Shown: positions 12,701 through 20,652 of the stretch, piece by piece
How positions within the stretch are numbered: the stretch's first letter is position 1
Layout of the letters: every line of letters begins with the position of its first letter
NCBI RefSeq assembly: GCF_020297485.1
Contig: NZ_JAIWZC010000001.1
Coordinates: forward strand, 2,418,001-2,482,000
DNA from: Enterocloster clostridioformis
GTDB lineage: Bacteria; Bacillota; Clostridia; Lachnospirales; Lachnospiraceae
Direction: 5' to 3'
Length of the DNA: 64,000 nucleotides
Position numbers and translations under genes: made by a program
The notes under the pieces: model-generated
Database searches by the model: none
What the model saw: only the letters and a program-made list of their open reading frames with translations
Told to the model about the DNA's origin: nothing

Positions 12701-15700
12701 GAGACACTCCTGTAATACAATTTTAATACAGTATTATTATCACTAACTGCCGCGCTCGAATACTCATAATTTAATGCATATTCTTTAAGACTTGATACAC
12801 TCTTCAGATCGGTATATATGATATATGTTTCACCATAATACCCCTCTATCTTTGTATTTTGCAGATTTCCATTACGTACATACCCGTTAAAATCAGTTCC
12901 TTCTCTTGTAAGTACGCCTAACGTAGAACTCTCCAACTCTCCTGTCAAAGGCTGACCATCTTCAGTTAAATACTGTATCTGCAAATTCGCTTCATTCGGT
13001 TTAATATAAATTCTTACTGTTACCGTCTGACTTGATTCGGTCCATCCAACGCTAAACCCATTTTCCCAATTAATTTCAACATTGTCGACAGTTACCTTAG
13101 AAACGGAATATGCGTTATCCAAATTAGGCGTAATATATATACCGCTTACTCCCGGATGTTTATCATGATAACTCGTCAATGATGATCCCATACTATTTCC
13201 GCTTAGTTCATCAATTAATTCATATTCAATTTTTCTTGTATTGTCATTACTATTCTCCCACCAATCGGACACAGCAATTTCAACCTGCTTCGCCAATTCT
13301 GTTCTCTGTAGGTAATAAAAAACTAATTGATCAGTTGCGGCAAAGTCTTTCCAACTTCCAGAAGATGTATAATATTGGATATTTTCGTTAAAAAACCTTA
13401 ACCTTTCGATTCTTTGCCCATTTTCTACACGGTTAATGCCTGCATTATTCGTTTGATGATAGTTTGCTGGAAGCACTCTGGCATGCCAAAAAATAAGTTC
13501 ATCATTCTCTCTTGTTCCTGTAGATGGAGCAATCTCGTCTACCGGCACACCGCTGTCTCCATACTGTGACAGGTCTGTACTGCTGATATTCTTTGACTGC
13601 TGTCCGTCCGAACCTGTAACTTCACGATTAGTAATCCAATACTCTGCATTAATGCCAGATGTATCTGTCACTATTATTGTATAGGAATATTCTCGCCCCC
13701 AACTACTAGCTGCCCTTACCATGGCTGTTCCTGGCTTAAGTCCAACTATCTCAATACTATTCCTATTCTGAGTACTGCCGCTTATAAAGCTAATAACATC
13801 GGAACCTGAAGTAACGCTCCAATCAGCATTTAACAGCGTATTTCTATTATTCTCATTATAAAGAGTTAATTTTTCACCAACGGCAATAGTGGTCGAATCA
13901 TACTGTTTATTACCGCTCACAACCGCATAAATAGTAAAATGCTCAGCCTCAAAGGAAATCTCGCCAACTGTCTGTTCTCCTGGAACATCCACTGTATCGC
14001 TTACAGTCTCAACCTTTACTATATCTTCTGGAGCAATTTCACTTTCCTGGGCGGCTGCCTTTTCTTTCTCTTCCTTATTACTATCCTGCACGGTTTCAAC
14101 ACATACAACCTCAACAACATCGGCCTCTGCACTCTGTTCTATAATCGGCTTACCTGTGAATGTAACATTTACAAGCCGACTTCCACTCCACATCTCAGCA
14201 TCAAGAAGTTTGTCTCCAAGCCACAGATTAATATCATAAGCCATGACTGAAGATACATTCTTTTTGGTATCAGCACTGATTATCTCCTGAACAGCTGTTT
14301 CTACATTATCATTGACGCGTACAGCTGTAGCTCTTACTCCTGCTGGCAACACCCCTTCTTCCGCCACTATGTGGATTACCATTCCGTCATCCATCACAAG
14401 CTCTGCATCAAAAGCCGGATGTATATCAGTTTCCACCGTATAGACTTCAACCTCCTGCTCCTCATAAACTTCTGGAACAGTATACCACGCAGTCTGCGAA
14501 CCATCCTCATTATCAGCTATCGAGTCAGCTTCCAATACTTCTCCATTAGCCGTAACACTCTCAACCGCAAATCCAATCTGATTCTTAACTCCAAAGGTTA
14601 AACTCTCTCCTTCTTCCACACCTCTGGCGCCATCCACGATACGTGCACCAGCTCCCGGATTAATGGAGTAAGTAATTTTGTAACCATCAAAGTCATCCAA
14701 AGCCTTCAACTGATTAATCGTAGTGGTATAAACCTTTGCAGTACTGCAATACCCCATACCAACCAAATCAGTTGTTGATGCTTTATTAACTGTCTCTTCC
14801 GGCTTAACCTCCGGTTTCGTAACATCGGAAGGGGTTCCTACCTGAACTTCTTCGGTTGCAGCGGGTGTTTCCGCTGCATCTGTCGTAGTCTCAGGAGTCG
14901 TAGTCTCGTCACCCTCTGACGGAGCAGCTGTAGTTCCCTCTGTGGTTGTTTCACTCGGGTCTGTGCTCTCCCCTGCCTCGGCAGTAGTTTCATCCGATGC
15001 AGCCGCTGGGGATTCTTCCTGTTTTCCTTCCTGTGCTTCCGTAGTACTTTCAGTCTCTGCTGGTGCTACCGGCTCTGTCTCTTTTTCTGTCGGAGCCTCT
15101 GTTTCCTTAACAGCTTCTGTCTTTTCTTCCGGCTCAGCTTCAGGTTCCTTAGCTTCTTCAACTTTTGGAGCTTCCTCAGCATTACCTTCCTCATTATCAG
15201 CTACTACCGGCGCATAATGACGGATGATGGATGCCACTGGCTCACCTGTTGCCGCTTCTGGCTCGGCTGCTTCCGGTTCAGGCGCATCTGCTTCTGCAGC
15301 CTCCTGAGTTTTTTCCTCAGTTGTTTCCGGAGCATCCGTTGCTTCTTCTGTCGTCGCTTCCTCTGTGGCAGCCGCTTCTGTAGATGTCTCAGTCACACCT
15401 TCTGTCGGAGCCGTGCTTCCCTCTTCCGGAGCAGTCGTCTGTTCCTCTCTTGGCGCATCCGTAGACTCACTCTCACCCGGAACAACTGTGGTGGTTTCAT
15501 CTACCGTTCCTTCTACGGTTGGTACTGTGGTATCAGGAGCTATGGTTTCCTCAGTGCCTGGTCCATTGACATCTTCCGGTGCAGTGGCTGTAGTCTCCTC
15601 CACTGGCTTGGAAATGTAATTAATCTCCTCATCACCATATGCCGCTTCAAAGCTCTTTACAGTAATTCTCTTGGTCTTTTTAACCTTTTCTACGCCATTC

Positions 15701-16179
15701 TCCATCCTTGTGATGTTTGTGGAGCAGCTGATAGTATCTTCCCCATTATTCACATATAAGAAGATAATCTCCTCATCGCCGGTTACCATATACATGTCAT
15801 CGGCATCTTCCGGCAGTCGAACGAATACTCTCAGTTCCGCATCCATACTGCCGCCGTCCGGATCCGGGAATACTTCTAATACTTTCCCCTCTCCGTAAAA
15901 CAAACTCTCGAATTTAGCAATGTCTCCATTGGTAAAGTCGAGATCGCCCGGTGATATTACATTGCCGTTTTCGATTGCTTCTTCGATAGCTGTCACCAAT
16001 TGGGAACCCGTCATTTCGAATGTGACAGACTCTGACGACGATGTAGCCCCATAAGCTGCGTTCAGGTCCGCACCAACATTGGTACAAACCATGGCTGCCG
16101 CTAACGCGAAGGCCACCAGACGCTTCCGCATGTTACAGACTGATTTCTTTAACATGCCAGACCTTTTTCGTCCTTCCAT
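6787..16179 (-). CDS. Giant LPKTG-anchored adhesin with MucBP-like tandem repeats
   Basis: A 3130-residue cell-wall protein. A basic signal peptide with hydrophobic core (LVAFALAAAMVC) occupies about residues 18-40. Residues 190-470 are Thr/Glu/Pro/Ala-rich low complexity, probably an extended stalk. A Big_2-like Ig domain (TIAVGEKLTLY...VGLKPGTAMVRA) lies near 770-840, followed by a non-repetitive region. Residues 1163-2753 are 22 tandem units of about 72 residues (YTVNYYKDSI...GGDVVNVVYS), like MucBP/beta-grasp modules. Then come two domains starting IPDKYQ (about 2823 and 2934), a Gly-rich linker (about 3032-3047), LPKTG at 3095-3099, a membrane helix and RKRKEEDS. Sortase would attach it to peptidoglycan; binding of mucin or matrix is inferred only. 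ATG 16179 has GAGAGGAG upstream. A terminator lies at 6709-6741. Confidence 0.93.
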   Translation of the reverse strand: MEGRKRSGMLKKSVCNMRKRLVAFALAAAMVCTNVGADLNAAYGATSSSESVTFEMTGSQLVTAIEEAIENGNVISPGDLDFTNGDIAKFESLFYGEGKVLEVFPDPDGGSMDAELRVFVRLPEDADDMYMVTGDEEIIFLYVNNGEDTISCSTNITRMENGVEKVKKTKRITVKSFEAAYGDEEINYISKPVEETTATAPEDVNGPGTEETIAPDTTVPTVEGTVDETTTVVPGESESTDAPREEQTTAPEEGSTAPTEGVTETSTEAAATEEATTEEATDAPETTEEKTQEAAEADAPEPEAAEPEAATGEPVASIIRHYAPVVADNEEGNAEEAPKVEEAKEPEAEPEEKTEAVKETEAPTEKETEPVAPAETESTTEAQEGKQEESPAAASDETTAEAGESTDPSETTTEGTTAAPSEGDETTTPETTTDAAETPAATEEVQVGTPSDVTKPEVKPEETVNKASTTDLVGMGYCSTAKVYTTTINQLKALDDFDGYKITYSINPGAGARIVDGARGVEEGESLTFGVKNQIGFAVESVTANGEVLEADSIADNEDGSQTAWYTVPEVYEEQEVEVYTVETDIHPAFDAELVMDDGMVIHIVAEEGVLPAGVRATAVRVNDNVETAVQEIISADTKKNVSSVMAYDINLWLGDKLLDAEMWSGSRLVNVTFTGKPIIEQSAEADVVEVVCVETVQDSNKEEKEKAAAQESEIAPEDIVKVETVSDTVDVPGEQTVGEISFEAEHFTIYAVVSGNKQYDSTTIAVGEKLTLYNENNRNTLLNADWSVTSGSDVISFISGSTQNRNSIEIVGLKPGTAMVRAASSWGREYSYTIIVTDTSGINAEYWITNREVTGSDGQQSKNISSTDLSQYGDSGVPVDEIAPSTGTRENDELIFWHARVLPANYHQTNNAGINRVENGQRIERLRFFNENIQYYTSSGSWKDFAATDQLVFYYLQRTELAKQVEIAVSDWWENSNDNTRKIEYELIDELSGNSMGSSLTSYHDKHPGVSGIYITPNLDNAYSVSKVTVDNVEINWENGFSVGWTESSQTVTVRIYIKPNEANLQIQYLTEDGQPLTGELESSTLGVLTREGTDFNGYVRNGNLQNTKIEGYYGETYIIYTDLKSVSSLKEYALNYEYSSAAVSDNNTVLKLYYRSVSHEYTVNYYKDSISDRNFLGEVEGTGSVGDTIPADLTLFAPEGYAVPGTRSGAEKISADGGDVVNVVYSKKTNLSYTVNYYKDSIEEGNYLDKVEGTGTFGDAIPADLTKFAPAGYAVPGARSGAENISADGGDVVNVVYSKKTNLSYTVNYYKDSIEEGNYLDKVEGTGTFGDAIPADLTKFAPAGYAVPGTRSGAENISADGGDVVNVVYSRRTDLSYEIHYYRDVIDEAHYLGASEEITNKTFGEGVTLGPTLLNKERPDGYKDGVQTPAGPYIIKEKDNVIDVLYTKKTNLSYTVNYYKDSIEEGNYLDKAEGTGTFGDAIPADLTLFAPAGYAVPGARSGAENISADGGDVVNVVYSKKTNLSYTVNYYKDSIEEGNYLDKVEGTGTFEDAIPADLTKFAPAGYAVPGARSGAENISADGGDVVNVVYSKKTNLSYTVNYYKDSIEEGNYLDKVEGTGTFGDAIPADLTKFAPAGYAVPGARSGAENISADGGDVVNVVYSKKTNLSYTVNYYKDSIEEGNYLDKAEGTGTFGDAIPADLTKFAPAGYAVPGARSGAENISADGGDVVNVVYSKKTNLSYTVNYYKDSIEEGNYLDKAEGTGTFGDAIPADLTKFAPAGYAVPGARSGAENISADGGDVVNVVYSKKTNLSYTVNYYKDSIEEGNYLDKVEGTGTFGDAIPADLAKFAPAGYAVPGARSGAENISADGGDVVNVVYSKKTNLSYTVNYYKDSIEEGNYLDKVEGTGTFGDAIPADLTKFAPAGYAVPGARSGAENISADGGDVVNVVYSRRTDLSYEIHYYRDVIDEAHYLGASEEITNKTFGEGVTLGPTLLNKERPDGYKDGVQTPAGPYIIKEKDNVIDVLYTKKTNLSYTVNYYKDSIEEGNYLDKAEGTGTFGDAIPADLTLFAPAGYAVPGTRSGAEKISADGGDVVNVVYSKKTNLSYTVNYYKDSIEEGNYLDKAEGTGTFGDAIPADLTKFAPAGYAVPGTRSGAENISADGGDVVNVVYSKKTNLSYTVNYYKDSIEEGNYLDKVEGTGTFGDAIPADLTKFAPAGYAVPGARSGAENISADGGDVVNVVYSKKTNLSYTVNYYKDSIEEGNYLDKVEGTGTFGDAIPADLTKFAPAGYAVPGARSGAENISADGGDVVNVVYSKKTNLSYTVNYYKDSIEEGNYLDKVEGTGTFGDAIPADLTKFAPAGYAVPGTRSGAENISADGGDVVNVVYSKKTNLSYTVNYYKDSIEEGNYLDKVEGTGTFGDAIPADLTKFAPAGYAVPGARSGAENISADGGDVVNVVYSKKTNLSYTVNYYKDSIEEGNYLDKVEGTGTFGDAIPADLTLFAPAGYAVPGARSGAENISADGGDVVNVVYSKKTNLSYTVNYYKDSIEEGNYLDKVEGTGTFGGAIPADLTKFAPAGYAVPGARSGAENISADGGDVVNVVYSKKTNLSYTVNYYKDSIEEGNYLDKVEGTGTFEDAIPADLTKFAPAGYAVPGARSGAENISADGGDVVNVVYSKKTNLSYTVNYYKDSIEEGNYLDKVEGTGTFGDAIPADLTKFAPAGYAVPGARSGAENISADGGDVVNVVYSKDTFKYSVHYFYDEVEDEQALEQGIGEFESQVTTYKVKPRTKYALDYVENLPLTIGTDVSKNVINVYYALDDNEDEIPDKYQILFTYVSAGNGSVDGEIKEVHTFRDDNDNYIKPTPTSPKANITVNADDKYAFDYWTVDGSSKDYHINMDTFKTNTYLENTTFTVYFDKDEIGTNPENPDNPDGIPDKYQVVFEYRSEDTNRGTVYGTVKEVVTRPQNEDGSYNMEAPVYPSANVTVSGIGSYSFNNWTDGSRSYANADEIKAAEFTQSTTFTAQFNYNGGGGGTGGGGGGTSGGTTGNRRYTSTPGGPGSTTITPEDVPLAPLPELPVDVTLIDDGEVPLAPLPKTGQTSKRTTLTMILSGIFVAVTALSRKRKEEDS
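10072..10302 (-). repeat. Variant 231-bp repeat unit, second copy
   Basis: The second copy of the 77-residue variant unit. Seven standard units separate it from the first copy, so the spacing equals seven 216-bp units plus one 231-bp unit. This shows that a block of eight units was duplicated as a whole. Confidence 0.9.
11815..12045 (-). repeat. Variant 231-bp repeat unit, first copy
   Basis: A 77-residue unit starting YEIHYYRDVI and containing GASEEITNK and GYKDGVQTPAGPY replaces a standard unit after unit 3. It is AT-richer than its neighbours. It is essentially identical to the copy at 10072-10302, exactly 1743 bp away. Confidence 0.9.
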
Positions 16180-16239
16180 ACTTACACTCCTCTCATAATT
16201 TTTTCTTTCTACATAATTCCAGATAAATCCAACTGGCTG

Positions 16240-16281
16240 AAACTAGTATAGCAAACCACAGTTACAATCTGGTTACAATTT
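16240..16281 (-). promoter_or_regulatory. Putative activator-dependent promoter of the giant adhesin
   Basis: On the minus strand two ATTGTAAC copies (16272-16279 and 16261-16268) repeat with an 11-bp period, and end about ten bases before TGC-TATACT (extended -10, hexamer 16245-16250). No -35 hexamer is present at the proper distance. Direct repeats one helical turn apart in the -35 region are the usual binding pattern of OmpR/PhoB-type response regulators. The regulator itself is not in the window; the assignment is inferred. Confidence 0.5.
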
Positions 16282-16308
16282 AAGAAAGTTTAAAATTTTT
16301 CTTAAATT
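16277..16308. promoter_or_regulatory. Inverted repeat in the divergent intergenic region
   Basis: AATTTAAGAA (16277-16286) and TTCTTAAATT (16299-16308) form a perfect ten-base inverted repeat with a 12-base centre, just upstream of the adhesin promoter. No T-run or gene context marks it as a terminator, so an operator is possible. The rest of the 428-base gap (16180-16607) is AT-rich without a credible reading frame. Confidence 0.4.
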
Positions 16309-16517
16309 AATTATGTAATTATAGATTCCCTCGCTATAATCATAGCAAAGAGGGCGTTATGCAAAGCGTTATTTTTCCATGATTTTTCGTTACTTTTTAT
16401 TTAGATCATTAAAATTTAGCCTGTTTTTTATAACCCTTCCATGTATTTGTATCCACACATTTCATTTATAAAATTTTAAGAAACTATCGAATGAATGAGA
16501 AAAAACCTCATTTTCAA

Positions 16518-16546
16518 TTGTATTATTATCAATAATATGGTAAAAT
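16518..16546 (+). promoter_or_regulatory. Promoter of the AAA ATPase gene
   Basis: TTGTAT (16518-16523), 17 bases and TAAAAT (16541-16546) lie 62 bases before the ATG at 16608. Confidence 0.55.
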
Positions 16547-16607
16547 GATTACAGATACATAAAGCTACATATTTTTGAGATTTTTTCTCACGTTTTGAGG
16601 TGCTATT

Positions 16608-17753
16608 ATGCTAATCCAGTTCAGTTTTAAAAATTTCAAAGCATTCAAAGAGGAAGTTTTGTTGGATTTCCTACCTGCCTCCATCAACGAACATAAAAAT
16701 ACCCTGTTGAAGGACCCGGCTGACGGCGAACGCATCCTTCCTCTTATCGGAATCTATGGCCCCAACAGCAGCGGTAAGTCCACGGTCCTCGATGCTTTAT
16801 CCTGTCTCTCCTCTCTGGTCACAGCATCTGTAACCGTACCAACCAGAATCAGAGATGTGCATTGTCTGTTTTCGGCAGATTGTAAGGATATTCCCACTCA
16901 GTTTGACGTGTTATTCCGCAGCCAGGGGTTCCTGTTCCGCTACCAGCTCCAGTTCTCAATGGGAACCATCGCTGAGGAGAATCTGTTCTACGGCAGTCTG
17001 GGCGGAAGTGATACGGGTATTCTTTTTAATAGGAAAGAATCCGTCATCCATCCCGGACGTGAACTCATCTCCTTCTCCCTTAAGGCCGTGCCTCCATCCG
17101 TAACTTTGCTGTCATGGCTCAATGCCTATACGGATTCCATACATGCCAGGGCCGCCTATTCCTGGTTCAGCAGAATACAGGGAAACAGTCCCAGGGAACT
17201 TCCTTCCGACATGGATACCCGGCGGAGACTGTGCGGTATCCTTAAGGATTTGGGACTTGATATAACGGATTACAGTATCATACCGGACTCAGACCACAAA
17301 TCCCCTGCTGCATTCCTTGTTCACAGTCCTTATGAAGGCTGCACCTTTGAACTGCCGTGGGAAGATGAATCCATGGGCACAAAAAAACTGCTCTCACTGC
17401 TGCCTTCAGTCCTGGCCAGTCTGGATGACGGAAGCCTGATGATGGCAGATGACCTCGACTGTATTCTTCACCCTCACGCACTCCGTTATCTGATTGCGCT
17501 CTATGCCAATCACGAGAAAAATCCTCACAATGCGCAACTGCTATTCACCGCCCATAACACTGCCATTTTACAGCCAACGCAGATGCGCCGGGATGAAATA
17601 TGGCTTTGCTGCCGTCAGGAAGGGCATGATACGGAATTATACCCTCTGTCCAGTTACAAAAAAGAAAATGGCCTCATCCCGCGTAATGATGAGGCCTATG
17701 GAAAGCAGTATCTGGAAGGCCGTTATGGTGCCATGCCCAATATACATGCCTAG
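16608..17753 (+). CDS. AAA family ATPase, OLD/RloA-like (AAA_15/AAA_21)
   Basis: A 381-residue ABC-type ATPase. It begins IQFSFKNFKAFKEE like RecF/OLD proteins, has the Walker A GPNSSGKS at 51-58, a Walker-B-like ADDLDCILHP near 278-288, and the conserved tail FTAHNTAIL, LRRDEIW-like MRRDEIWL, and YLEGRYGAMP. Relatives include RloA and AbiLii-type abortive-infection proteins, so phage defence is possible, but no nuclease or toxin partner is next to it and the role here is unknown. Where relatives have a D-E pair in Walker B, this protein has D-D. It has its own promoter and is convergent with the BTAD regulator. A weak GAGG ribosome site precedes ATG 16608. Confidence 0.85.
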   Translation: MLIQFSFKNFKAFKEEVLLDFLPASINEHKNTLLKDPADGERILPLIGIYGPNSSGKSTVLDALSCLSSLVTASVTVPTRIRDVHCLFSADCKDIPTQFDVLFRSQGFLFRYQLQFSMGTIAEENLFYGSLGGSDTGILFNRKESVIHPGRELISFSLKAVPPSVTLLSWLNAYTDSIHARAAYSWFSRIQGNSPRELPSDMDTRRRLCGILKDLGLDITDYSIIPDSDHKSPAAFLVHSPYEGCTFELPWEDESMGTKKLLSLLPSVLASLDDGSLMMADDLDCILHPHALRYLIALYANHEKNPHNAQLLFTAHNTAILQPTQMRRDEIWLCCRQEGHDTELYPLSSYKKENGLIPRNDEAYGKQYLEGRYGAMPNIHA

Positions 17754-17814
17754 AACGCGTTTAATTATTACATTCCAAAATCCGGATACCGTATTCTTTC
17801 TATATAATAACAAA

Positions 17815-17844
17815 GCCGCCGCAGATTCACTCTTCTGCGGCGGC
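17815..17844. terminator. Bidirectional terminator between convergent genes
   Basis: An 11-base GC-rich perfect stem (GCCGCCGCAGA at 17815-17825 with its complement at 17834-17844) lies between the convergent AAA ATPase and BTAD genes. The minus side is followed by TTTGTTATTAT, the plus side by TTATCTAAT. Confidence 0.75.
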
Positions 17845-17906
17845 TTATCTAATCCCAACCAATCTGTTCTATTACTAATCTTTCTGTCAGCTTCCCCTTA
17901 TTCTTC

Positions 17907-19121
17907 CTATATCAAACTCTCCGGCATCACCTGGTAATTGAGTTTCACCTTCCTGCCCCCATCCCAGAGACGCAGGTTCCTGTCTATCCTCTCATAAATC
18001 CGCAGGCAATACTCATTGGACGTGCCGTTTAGCATGACCAGATATTGGCTTGGATTATAGCAGGTAAATAAATCGCCTTTTCTGAGGGACTTGGCGATGG
18101 CATCGTGAAGCTTTTCTGACGCGGTCTTTAAAAGCTCCCCTCCTGTATCCAGAGGTTTTCCCCTGGCATCCAGCAAGGTACAGCACAGAAGCACACTGGA
18201 AAAATCCACTCTCTCAGCCATGCGGGCCAAAAGCCTGTAACAGTCGATAAATGCCGGATATGCACAGTAATAAGGGCCGTTAATCCGTTCCCTCTCGTGA
18301 AGGCTGTCCCTTATATCCTTAAGCGTATCCGATGTATAACGAATCTGTCCGCTCATAATGCGGAACCGTTCCAGCATCTTCTCGGAAGGAGGAAGTCCCT
18401 GTTCCTCAAAATACTGGGAAACTGCGGCGTCATACACCTGCATGGCTTCCTTGAAGCGCTTCATGGCAATGAGGCAGTCAATTTTCATAATCTGGCATTC
18501 CTCATACGGATACAGCTCGCAGGCATAATTACATATCTCCAGAAGGCCGTTATATTCCCGGTTTTTCTTCATGAGACTGCTGGCAGCCCGCAGGCAGCTA
18601 AAGTACAGCTCCTGATAGCGCACTCCCACCACTGATACCCATTTCTCGCCGGCAAGCTGGGCCAGAAACTCTCCCTGATACAGACCACAGGCCCGCTTTA
18701 AGAGTGCCTCATCATGGGTGCGCAGGGCCTCCTTTGCCGTATTCTCGAAATCCCTGGCATCAATATACACCGGCAGCTCCCCGCTGTCCCACCTGTAGAT
18801 TCCTCCGTCTGTGCGGATATACTCGCGGGGCGGCAGTTCACTGCCCTCCAAAAGCTTGCGGAGCCGGAATACCGCGGCCCGTAAACTTCCCGAAGGATTG
18901 GAGCATTCACCATTTCCGTAGAGCATATCCAGAAGCTCCTCCCTGTGTACGCCCTCCTCTCCTGAATACAGCAATATAAGTACCAGCTGCAGTACCTTTC
19001 CCGAAGGTCCTCCGGGAATCTGCAGCGGCTTCCTGTTATATTCCAGCATGATACTTCCCATCATAAATACGGTCAGACCTTCCCCTTCTCTGGCCGGATA
19101 ACATGTGCCTTCCCCCTTCAT
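17907..19121 (-). CDS. BTAD/SARP-like transcriptional regulator
   Basis: A 404-residue regulator. The N-terminal part (about 15-110) is an OmpR/SARP-type winged helix including SLRAAVFRLRKLL; residues about 115-270 form a bacterial transcriptional activation (BTAD) helical repeat domain, with LYQGEFL and the LYPYEECQIMKIDCLIAMKR segment. The last 110 residues (LLCCTLLDARG..., LRKGDLFTCYNPSQYLVML) resemble a GGDEF/nucleotide-cyclase fold without its GGDEF motif; this is a weak resemblance. It would bind DNA in the cytosol; its targets are not known. AAGGGGG precedes the ATG. The gene stands alone, separated from the MATE gene by about 70 bases. Confidence 0.8.
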   Translation of the reverse strand: MKGEGTCYPAREGEGLTVFMMGSIMLEYNRKPLQIPGGPSGKVLQLVLILLYSGEEGVHREELLDMLYGNGECSNPSGSLRAAVFRLRKLLEGSELPPREYIRTDGGIYRWDSGELPVYIDARDFENTAKEALRTHDEALLKRACGLYQGEFLAQLAGEKWVSVVGVRYQELYFSCLRAASSLMKKNREYNGLLEICNYACELYPYEECQIMKIDCLIAMKRFKEAMQVYDAAVSQYFEEQGLPPSEKMLERFRIMSGQIRYTSDTLKDIRDSLHERERINGPYYCAYPAFIDCYRLLARMAERVDFSSVLLCCTLLDARGKPLDTGGELLKTASEKLHDAIAKSLRKGDLFTCYNPSQYLVMLNGTSNEYCLRIYERIDRNLRLWDGGRKVKLNYQVMPESLI

Positions 19122-19192
19122 TTGTATCCCCCTTGTGGTAAAGCGTTATTTTATATATAACACATTTTACTACAGATTCCTATGTTTTTCCA

Positions 19193-20518
19193 TTATTTAT
19201 CTTTCATAGACCAAAAATAGTAAGGAACCTCAACCAAAAGCATGACACTCCAGCCTATGGCGCAGGCATATGCAACCCCCGGAAGTCCGATTCCGGGCGT
19301 TAACAGGTACACAAACACTACCCTGAGGCTGGTTTGGACAAAGGTTCCCAACAAAGTAACGCTCATCTTTCCCATTCCCCTGAAAAATCCCTGGATTCCA
19401 TTGGTAAATGCCGGAAACACATAAAATAACGCCATCATTCCCAGATAACTGCTGCCCAATGCCACAATCCCCTCATTTCCCGCCGTTACAAACAGCCCCA
19501 TAAGCGGCCTTCTGAACAATGTAATGGTTATGCAGATGAACACCCAGTAACATGCTTCCAGCATGAGCCCTCTCCTAAATCCCTTTCGGATGCGCTCCTT
19601 CCTGCCCGCCCCTCTGTTCTGCGCCACAAATGTGGTAATTCCATGTGAAATGCTCTGCTCAGGCGTAAACGCAAAATCATCAATTCGGTTAACCGCGTTG
19701 AACGCCGCAATCATATCCACGCCCAACGGATTGACAGCGCCCTGAATCAACAGCTTTCCGATGGGCTGGCAGGACTGCTGCAATGCCGTAATGCTGCCGT
19801 AACGCAGTGTCTGCCTGAGAAGCTGTCTGTCCATGTTAAACTCTCCATGCCTTAACTGCAGCATGGGAATTTTTCTGTATACATACGTTATGCATAGAAA
19901 GGCCGAAGCCGCCTCCGCCACCACCGTGGTAACAGCAGAACATACAATGCCGAATCCCATCCCCCCAATAAAAATCAAATCCAAAACCGCATTTAATATG
20001 GAAGAAAAAGCTAAAAACTTGAGCGGCGTTTTAGAATCCCCCACACTCTTAAGGGCAGCCGATACTGCATTATAAAAATAAGTGAACGGCGCGCCCAGAA
20101 AAATGATGGACAGGTAAGAAGCCGCCTTGCCCAGTATCTCATCCGGCACTCCCAGCACTCCGAGAAGAGGTTTTGAGAAAAATCCTCCAAGTATGGCTAT
20201 TAACACTGAAAAATAGCAGCCAAATATGACTGTGGTGGACATTTCCCGTTTCAGCTTTTCTTTCTGGCCGGCTCCATAAAACTCGCTCATCAGTACGGAC
20301 GCCCCCATACAGATGCCCGATATTCCGAGTATGACAATATTCATCACCGGACTTGCCGTACCTTCCGCTGCCAGCGCCTCCTTTCCAATGAATCTGCCGG
20401 CTATGATGGAGTCCACCGCATTGTAGGTGAGCTGGAACATATTGCCCAGAATCAGGGGAATGGAATAATCCACCAGATGTTTTGTGATTCCGCCTTCCGT
20501 CATGTTAACTGCCGCCAT
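19193..20518 (-). CDS. MATE family multidrug/cation antiporter
   Basis: A 441-residue membrane protein with about twelve hydrophobic helices in two matching halves. Typical MATE signatures are ITKHLVDYSIPLILGNMFQ at the start, YNAVDSIIAGRFIG, and in the second half NAVNRIDDF and FVAQNRGAGRKERIRKG. These transporters exchange cationic drugs or metabolites for sodium or protons. AAGGAGAAC precedes ATG 20518, and the length is complete, unlike the second MATE gene at 29761. The substrate is unknown. The upstream gene is greA, whose terminator (20562-20617) separates the two. Confidence 0.92.
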   Translation of the reverse strand: MAAVNMTEGGITKHLVDYSIPLILGNMFQLTYNAVDSIIAGRFIGKEALAAEGTASPVMNIVILGISGICMGASVLMSEFYGAGQKEKLKREMSTTVIFGCYFSVLIAILGGFFSKPLLGVLGVPDEILGKAASYLSIIFLGAPFTYFYNAVSAALKSVGDSKTPLKFLAFSSILNAVLDLIFIGGMGFGIVCSAVTTVVAEAASAFLCITYVYRKIPMLQLRHGEFNMDRQLLRQTLRYGSITALQQSCQPIGKLLIQGAVNPLGVDMIAAFNAVNRIDDFAFTPEQSISHGITTFVAQNRGAGRKERIRKGFRRGLMLEACYWVFICITITLFRRPLMGLFVTAGNEGIVALGSSYLGMMALFYVFPAFTNGIQGFFRGMGKMSVTLLGTFVQTSLRVVFVYLLTPGIGLPGVAYACAIGWSVMLLVEVPYYFWSMKDK

Positions 20519-20561
20519 ATGGTTCTCCTTCTGTCCCTCATTTTATATATAAATACCTTTA

Positions 20562-20617
20562 TCCAAGGAAAAGGCCCGGCAGGACCTTCTGAATCCTTTC
20601 AACCTTCTGCCGGGCCT
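20562..20617 (-). terminator. Terminator of greA
   Basis: AGGCCCGGCAG (20572-20582) pairs with CTGCCGGGCCT (20607-20617), followed on the minus strand by TTTTCCTT. It lies about 36 bases past the greA stop. Confidence 0.85.
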
Positions 20618-20652
20618 GATTCCATGTAGAATGGAATGTGAATGGTATTCTG

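Noticed and set aside
14942..15759. Ser/Val-rich and Cys/Arg-rich plus-strand open frames
   Set aside because: They mirror the Thr/Glu-rich stalk codons of the adhesin on the other strand.
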